This document shows positions 6,884 to 10,920 of a DNA stretch of 10,920 nucleotides, piece after piece. Both the position numbers and the translations under genes were made by a program. The notes under the pieces were generated by a model. The model searched no databases. It was not told where the DNA came from and saw nothing but the letters and a program-made list of their open reading frames with translations. Every line of letters begins with the position of its first letter. Positions within the stretch are counted from its first letter, which is position 1. The stretch is from NCBI GenBank assembly GCA_021202245.1, contig JAJQDK010000089.1:1-10920 (forward strand). Reading direction: 5' to 3'. The stretch comes from Clostridiales bacterium. Its GTDB lineage: Bacteria > Bacillota > Clostridia > Oscillospirales > Acutalibacteraceae.

Positions 6884-7867
6884 ATGAAAATAATAGTTGA
6901 CGCTTTCGGAGGAGATAATGCTCCGCTTGAAATTATCAAGGGATGTGTTGATGCTGTCAATGAATTCGGAATACATATTATTTTGACAGGTGATGAAAAT
7001 AAGATAAAAGAGGTTGCCCAAAGCAATTCTTTGTCAATGAATAACATTGAGGTTTATAATTGCACTCAGGTTATCACTATGGACGATTCTGCTGACAGTG
7101 TATTGAAAAGTAAAAAGGACAGTTCTATGGCAGTCGGCATAAAGCTTTTAAACGAGGGTAAAGGCGATGCTTTTATAAGCGCAGGCAGCAGCGGTGCGCT
7201 TTGTATGGGCGCAACCCTTGCCGTTAAGCGCATCAAAGGCATTAAACGTCCCGCCTTTGCTCCTATGCTGCCTACTGCAAACGGCTTCTTTATGCTTATG
7301 GACGGCGGTGCAAACATTGATTGCCGTCCCGAAATGCTTGTTCAGTTTGCTCTTATGGGCTCAATATATTTGGAAAAGGTTATGGACATAAAAAATCCTA
7401 AAGTAGGTCTTGCAAACGTCGGTACGGAGGAGCACAAAGGAACCGAGCTTTATCAGACGGCGCACGAGCTTCTTGCGGCAAATGACAAAATCAATTTCAT
7501 AGGTAATGTCGAGGGACGTGATATTTCCGAAGGCATCTGTGACTTGCTTGTGTGCGACGGATTTACCGGAAATCTTATTTTAAAAACATACGAGGGCGTT
7601 GCCATTACGCTGATGAACGAAATGAAAAAAATGTTTTCAGGCAGCACAAAGGGCAAGCTTTCGGCGTGTCTTGTTATGAAGGATTTAAAAGCTATGAAGG
7701 CGCATTTTGATTATAACAAATACGGCGGCGCACCTATTTTGGGCGCTTCAAGGCCTGTTTTCAAAGCCCACGGCAACGCAAAAGCAAACACAATCAAAAA
7801 CGCAATAAGATTGTCGATTAACTATGTAAAAGCCGATGCCATCAACGAGATTACCTCATCGCTTTAA
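6884..7867 (+). CDS. plsX: Phosphate acyltransferase PlsX
   Basis: PlsX converts acyl-ACP and phosphate to acyl-phosphate, the donor used by PlsY in the first step of phospholipid synthesis; it is a peripheral membrane enzyme. The 327-residue product begins with the signature MKIIVDAFGGDNAP and continues with KKDSSM (about 77-82), SAGSSGALCMGAT, IKGIKRPAFAPMLP, GGANIDCRPEMLVQFALMGS, NVGTEEHKGTEL, GNVEGRDI and CDGFTGNLILKTYEG, all typical. Length matches the family. ATG 6884 is chosen because AAGGGG (6871-6876) lies seven bases upstream; the in-frame TTG at 6878 is too close to it. It starts 14 bp after trmFO. In B. subtilis, fabD, fabG and acpP stand between plsX and rnc; here none of them does. 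Confidence 0.97.
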   Translation: MKIIVDAFGGDNAPLEIIKGCVDAVNEFGIHIILTGDENKIKEVAQSNSLSMNNIEVYNCTQVITMDDSADSVLKSKKDSSMAVGIKLLNEGKGDAFISAGSSGALCMGATLAVKRIKGIKRPAFAPMLPTANGFFMLMDGGANIDCRPEMLVQFALMGSIYLEKVMDIKNPKVGLANVGTEEHKGTELYQTAHELLAANDKINFIGNVEGRDISEGICDLLVCDGFTGNLILKTYEGVAITLMNEMKKMFSGSTKGKLSACLVMKDLKAMKAHFDYNKYGGAPILGASRPVFKAHGNAKANTIKNAIRLSINYVKADAINEITSSL

Positions 7868-7952
7868 AAGCTTTAAAATATCTTTTGAGCCCGCTTTCAG
7901 TCAAAAGTACTCGGCTTAATTGAAATTACTTAATTTTTTCGGAGTAAGTATA
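7868..7952 (+). other. plsX-rnc intergenic spacer without acpP
   Basis: This 85-bp AT-rich spacer holds no reading frame of note. A 9-bp direct repeat, GCTTTAAAA, lies in tandem at 7861-7869 and 7870-7878 across the plsX stop. An inverted repeat CTTTTGA (7882-7888)/TCAAAAG (7901-7907) with a 12-base loop is followed by no T run, so it is not a convincing terminator. GGAG at 7941-7944 serves rnc. Confidence 0.6.
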
Positions 7953-8630
7953 ATGGAAGATTTGCAAAAAAAGATTGGTTATGAATTTAAAAATAAAAAT
8001 TTACTCACCGAAGCCTTAACTCACTCATCGTACGCAAACGAACACAAAAACAAGCATATAAAATATAACGCAAGACTTGAGTTTTTGGGAGATGCCGTTC
8101 TTTCAATAGTAGTTTCGGATTATATCTTTAAGCATTGTCCCGAATTGCCTGAGGGAGAACTGACCAAGCTGAGAGCGTCGCTTGTTTGTGAAAAAACTCT
8201 CTTTGAATTTGCCAAGGAAATCAATCTCGGCAGCTATCTTATACTCAGCAAGGGTGAAAGACATAACGGAGGAGCGGAGCGCCCGTCAATTTTATCAGAT
8301 GCTTTTGAAGCACTGATCGCCGCCATTTACATTGACGGCGGAATGAATCCTGCATCAAAACACATTCTTAATTTCGTAATACCTGCAATTAAAAACTCTA
8401 AGAAAAGAAGAGTAAATGATTACAAAACTACCCTACAGGAGATTATTCAAAAAAATCCCGGAGAGCGTCTTGAGTATGTACTTGTCAACGAATCGGGACC
8501 CGACCACGATAAGCATTTTGTTGTTGAGGTTCACCTTAACAGCAATGTTATCGGAAAAGGCGGCGGACGCAGCAAAAAAGAGGCTGAACAGCAAGCGGCG
8601 AGAGAAGCCTTGGAGCTGATGGGATATTAA
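7953..8630 (+). CDS. rnc: Ribonuclease III
   Basis: RNase III cuts double-stranded RNA, processing rRNA precursors and many mRNAs. The 225-residue product has the endonuclease domain with the signature NARLEFLGDAVLS (Glu43, Asp47) and RPSILSDAFEALIAAIYIDGG (Asp116, Glu119), the four metal-binding acidic residues of the family. A double-stranded-RNA-binding domain fills the C-terminus (DYKTTLQEIIQK about 157-168, then GKGGGRSKKEAEQQAAREAL). Length matches the family. ATG 7953 follows GGAG (7941-7944) by eight bases; a TTG at 7920 in frame has no ribosome binding site. The gene overlaps the next one by a single base at its TAA. Confidence 0.98.
   Translation: MEDLQKKIGYEFKNKNLLTEALTHSSYANEHKNKHIKYNARLEFLGDAVLSIVVSDYIFKHCPELPEGELTKLRASLVCEKTLFEFAKEINLGSYLILSKGERHNGGAERPSILSDAFEALIAAIYIDGGMNPASKHILNFVIPAIKNSKKRRVNDYKTTLQEIIQKNPGERLEYVLVNESGPDHDKHFVVEVHLNSNVIGKGGGRSKKEAEQQAAREALELMGY
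8612..8628 (+). promoter_or_regulatory. Ribosome binding site and ATT start of the radical SAM gene
   Basis: GGAG at 8612-8615 lies inside the end of rnc, ten bases before ATT 8626-8628. The radical SAM frame is closed upstream by TGA at 8617-8619, and the following codons contain no ATG, GTG or TTG before the essential CxxxCxxC cluster. ATT 8626 gives a protein beginning (M)NHSNISIFIP, which fits where family members begin. Its last base is the first base of the rnc TAA stop. Confidence 0.55.
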
Positions 8631-9624
8631 CCATTCCAATATTTCAATTTTTATTCCTCATAACGGATGCCCTCATAAGTGCAGCTTTTGCAATCAAAAG
8701 AGCATTACCGGACAGGCATATCAGCCCGATGCAGATGATGTTGCCGACACATTGAATAAGGCACTTAACGATTTAAAGGAAAATTCAAAGCAGGCTGAAA
8801 TAGCCTTTTTCGGCGGCAGCTTTACTGCCATTGACAGAAATTATATGCTAAGCCTGCTTGAAGCCACAAAGCCTTTCCTTGACAAATTTTACGGAATCAG
8901 AATTTCAACACGTCCGGATTGCATTGATGAGGAAGTGCTTGGAGTTTTAAAGCGTTACGGCGTTACTTCCGTTGAGCTCGGAGCGCAGTCTATGGATGAT
9001 AAGGTGCTTTCCGCTAATAACAGAGGACACGCTTCCAACGATGTAAAAAAAGCTTCAAAGCTTATTAAAGACTTCGGATTTTCACTCGGTCTGCAAATGA
9101 TGACTGGCTTATATCTGTCTAATGCGCAAAAAGATATTTTTACCGCCCGGGAATTTATAAGGCTGAAGCCCGATACCGTCAGAATTTATCCCACGGTAAT
9201 TATGAAAGGAACCGATTTGGCAGAGCTGTATTTAAGCAAAAAATTTATTCCTTATTCGCTTGAGCAATCTGTAGATTTATGCTCTGAGCTAATTACTATG
9301 TTTGAAAGCGCCGGCATAAAAATTATTCGCCTCGGACTCCATTACTCAGAAAGCCTTGTCAATAACAGCTTGGGGAATAATTATCATCCCGCTTTTAAGG
9401 AATTGTGTGAAAATAAAATTTTTCTTAATAATTTTTTGAAAAAAGCTGAAGAATTAAATACTAAAACAAGCTTAACGGTTTATATAAACGAAAAATCTTT
9501 GTCTAAATTTATAGGGCAAAAAAAGAAAAATCTTAATCTGTTATCATCAATGGGATATGAGTTTAAGATTGATTTTGATAATACATTATCAAAGTATGAT
9601 TTATACATAAAACAGGGGTATTAA
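8626..9624 (+). CDS. Elp3-like radical SAM protein, function unknown
   Basis: The product has the radical SAM iron-sulfur motif near its start: GCPHKCSFC with Cys15, Cys19 and Cys22 (CxxxCxxC), which must be translated for a working enzyme. FFGGSFTAID follows, the Elp3/YhcC-type form of the SAM-binding GG motif, then STRPDCID, VELGAQSMDD and VRIYPTVIMKGT, as in the Elp3-like branch. There is no acetyltransferase domain, unlike true Elp3. With ATT 8626 as start the length is 332 residues. The first ATG in frame, 8752, would remove the whole cysteine motif and is surely wrong. Where relatives usually read GLPGD, this protein reads GLYLS, an unusual local divergence. The family recurs between rnc and smc in Clostridia; its substrate is, to my knowledge, unknown, and RNA modification is only a guess from Elp3. 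smc follows after one base. Confidence 0.88.
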   Translation: MNHSNISIFIPHNGCPHKCSFCNQKSITGQAYQPDADDVADTLNKALNDLKENSKQAEIAFFGGSFTAIDRNYMLSLLEATKPFLDKFYGIRISTRPDCIDEEVLGVLKRYGVTSVELGAQSMDDKVLSANNRGHASNDVKKASKLIKDFGFSLGLQMMTGLYLSNAQKDIFTAREFIRLKPDTVRIYPTVIMKGTDLAELYLSKKFIPYSLEQSVDLCSELITMFESAGIKIIRLGLHYSESLVNNSLGNNYHPAFKELCENKIFLNNFLKKAEELNTKTSLTVYINEKSLSKFIGQKKKNLNLLSSMGYEFKIDFDNTLSKYDLYIKQGY

Positions 9625-9625
9625 A

Positions 9626-10920
9626 ATGCGTCTAAAATCATTGGAAGTTCAGGGATTTAAAACATTTCCCGATAAAACTAAATTATCCTTTGAACAGGGA
9701 ATAACCTCTGTTGTAGGTCCCAACGGTTCCGGCAAAAGCAATATAAGTGATGCGATTCGTTGGGTTCTCGGTGAGCAGTCTCCGAAAAGTTTGCGCTGCT
9801 CCAAGATGGAAGACGTTGTATTTAACGGTACCGATACCCGAAAACGTCAGGGCTATGCCGAAGTTACGCTTAACATTGACAACTCCGACAGATTCCTCAA
9901 TTTTGACGGTAACAGCTTAGCTGTTACAAGGCGCTATTACCGCAGCGGAGAAAGTGAGTATCTTATTAACAAGGCTGCGGTTAGGCTCAAGGACATCAAC
10001 GAGCTTTTTATGGATACAGGTCTCGGTCGTGACGGATACTCAATGATAGGTCAGGGCAAAATTGACAGTATTGTTTCGTCAAAAGGCGAGGACAGACGTG
10101 AAATTTTTGAAGAAGCAGCTGGAATTTCTCGCTACAGATACAGAAAAACCGATGCGGAGCGCAAGCTGAAAAACACGGAAGATAATCTTCTCAGACTTCG
10201 TGATATTGTCACGGAGCTTGAGGAGCGTGTCGGTCCTTTGCAAAAGCAATCTGAAAAAGCCGAGGAATTTTTGAAATATTCCGAAGAAAAAAGAGGACTT
10301 GAAATAGCTTTGTGGCTGTTGACGCTTGATAAATCGCAGGATGATATTAAGAGTCAGGATGAAAAAATTTCAATAGCTAAAGCGCAGTATGATGATACAG
10401 AGCAGGCTCTTTTCGATATTCAGAAAGAAGCTGACGAAATCTACCGAAAAAACGGTGAATTGGTGTCTGAAACCGATAATATAAGACGAGAAATCTCCGA
10501 AATCGAGAGCAGTATTTCGGAAAAGCGTTCGGCCGTTTCAGTTGCCGAGAATGACATTTTGCACTCTAACGAAAATATAGAAAGAATTAAAAACGAAATT
10601 CTTCAAACTGACCGTAATGCCGATGAATTTGAAAAAAATATTGCCGAAAAGCAATCTGAAATTGCCGAGCTTGATGCTAAGGTTATTGATAAACAGAAAA
10701 AATACACAAAGCTTTCGGACGAGCTGAATGAAATTAACCTTACTTCAAGCAAGAGCAGCGACGTGCTGCAAAAGCTGACTGCCGAGCTTTCGGTTCTTAC
10801 TTCAAAATCCGCCGATGCAAGGGTTCTTGATATCACCTCCGGCAGCACTATTACTGAATTTACCGCTCGCATTGAAGCTCTCAGCTCATCAAATAAAGAG
10901 AAAAACGAACAGCTTAAAGA
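9626..10920 (+). CDS. smc: Chromosome segregation protein SMC (5' part, runs off the window)
   Basis: SMC is the ATPase core of bacterial condensin (SMC-ScpA-ScpB), which compacts and aligns chromosome arms. The frame is open for 431 codons to the window end; full SMCs have about 1,190 residues. Visible are MRLKSLEVQGFKTFPDKT at the N-terminus, the Walker A loop GPNGSGKSN (31-39), IRWVLGEQSPKSLR, the KMEDVVFNG segment, and GRDGYSMIGQGKID with the conserved GQG. From about residue 165 the sequence becomes a heptad-like, Glu/Lys-rich coiled coil that lasts to the edge. Hinge, signature motif and Walker B lie beyond the window. AGGGG (9614-9618) precedes ATG 9626 by seven bases. The rnc-smc neighbourhood is usual in Firmicutes. 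Confidence 0.97.
   Translation, partial: MRLKSLEVQGFKTFPDKTKLSFEQGITSVVGPNGSGKSNISDAIRWVLGEQSPKSLRCSKMEDVVFNGTDTRKRQGYAEVTLNIDNSDRFLNFDGNSLAVTRRYYRSGESEYLINKAAVRLKDINELFMDTGLGRDGYSMIGQGKIDSIVSSKGEDRREIFEEAAGISRYRYRKTDAERKLKNTEDNLLRLRDIVTELEERVGPLQKQSEKAEEFLKYSEEKRGLEIALWLLTLDKSQDDIKSQDEKISIAKAQYDDTEQALFDIQKEADEIYRKNGELVSETDNIRREISEIESSISEKRSAVSVAENDILHSNENIERIKNEILQTDRNADEFEKNIAEKQSEIAELDAKVIDKQKKYTKLSDELNEINLTSSKSSDVLQKLTAELSVLTSKSADARVLDITSGSTITEFTARIEALSSSNKEKNEQLK

Noticed and set aside
7882..7907. Terminator between plsX and rnc
   Set aside because: A 7-bp AT-rich inverted repeat with a 12-base loop and no following T run is too weak.
10603..10872. 89-codon minus-strand reading frame
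   Set aside because: It lies opposite the smc coiled coil, is Ser/Leu-rich as expected for the complement of Glu/Lys/Asp codons, and has no independent support.

Overview
The window is a dense run of bacterial housekeeping genes, all on the + strand. It suggests a low-to-moderate GC Clostridia genome, plausibly of the Oscillospiraceae/Ruminococcaceae type. The support is gene order (infC-rpmI-rplT then a TrmH-family methylase; dprA-topA-trmFO; plsX-rnc-radical SAM-smc), Gram-positive style GGAGG ribosome binding sites, the folate-dependent TrmFO enzyme and AT-rich codon use. I see no mobile element, CRISPR array, tRNA, rRNA or phage gene.

Layout. Positions 1-175 hold a near-consensus promoter and a 5' leader. 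The leader contains a strong 12-bp terminator hairpin and a competing antiterminator pairing, consistent with L20-mediated attenuation of the infC operon. Then come infC (ATC start), rpmI and rplT, closed by a 9-bp hairpin terminator at 1328-1353. A second block holds a TrmH/SpoU rRNA methyltransferase, dprA (4-bp ATGA overlap with it, frameshifted as given), topA and trmFO (1-bp overlap with topA). A third block holds plsX, rnc, an uncharacterised Elp3-like radical SAM protein and the first 431 codons of smc, which runs off the window end. No terminator is evident after the methyltransferase gene, so everything from there to smc could be one long transcription unit.

The genes serve translation initiation and ribosome assembly (IF3, L35, L20), RNA modification and processing (TrmH-type methylase, TrmFO, RNase III), DNA topology and chromosome organisation (TopA, SMC), transformation and recombination (DprA) and phospholipid synthesis (PlsX).

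I do not find a credible new biological system. The notable points are the well-formed attenuator and four local lesions in otherwise conserved genes: an in-frame TGA where IF3 should have Gly, a one-base expansion of an A tract in dprA, a Cys-to-Phe change in the third TopA zinc finger, and a radical SAM gene whose only usable start codon appears to be ATT. Together these could be sequence or assembly errors, or real strain-level changes; raw reads would decide.
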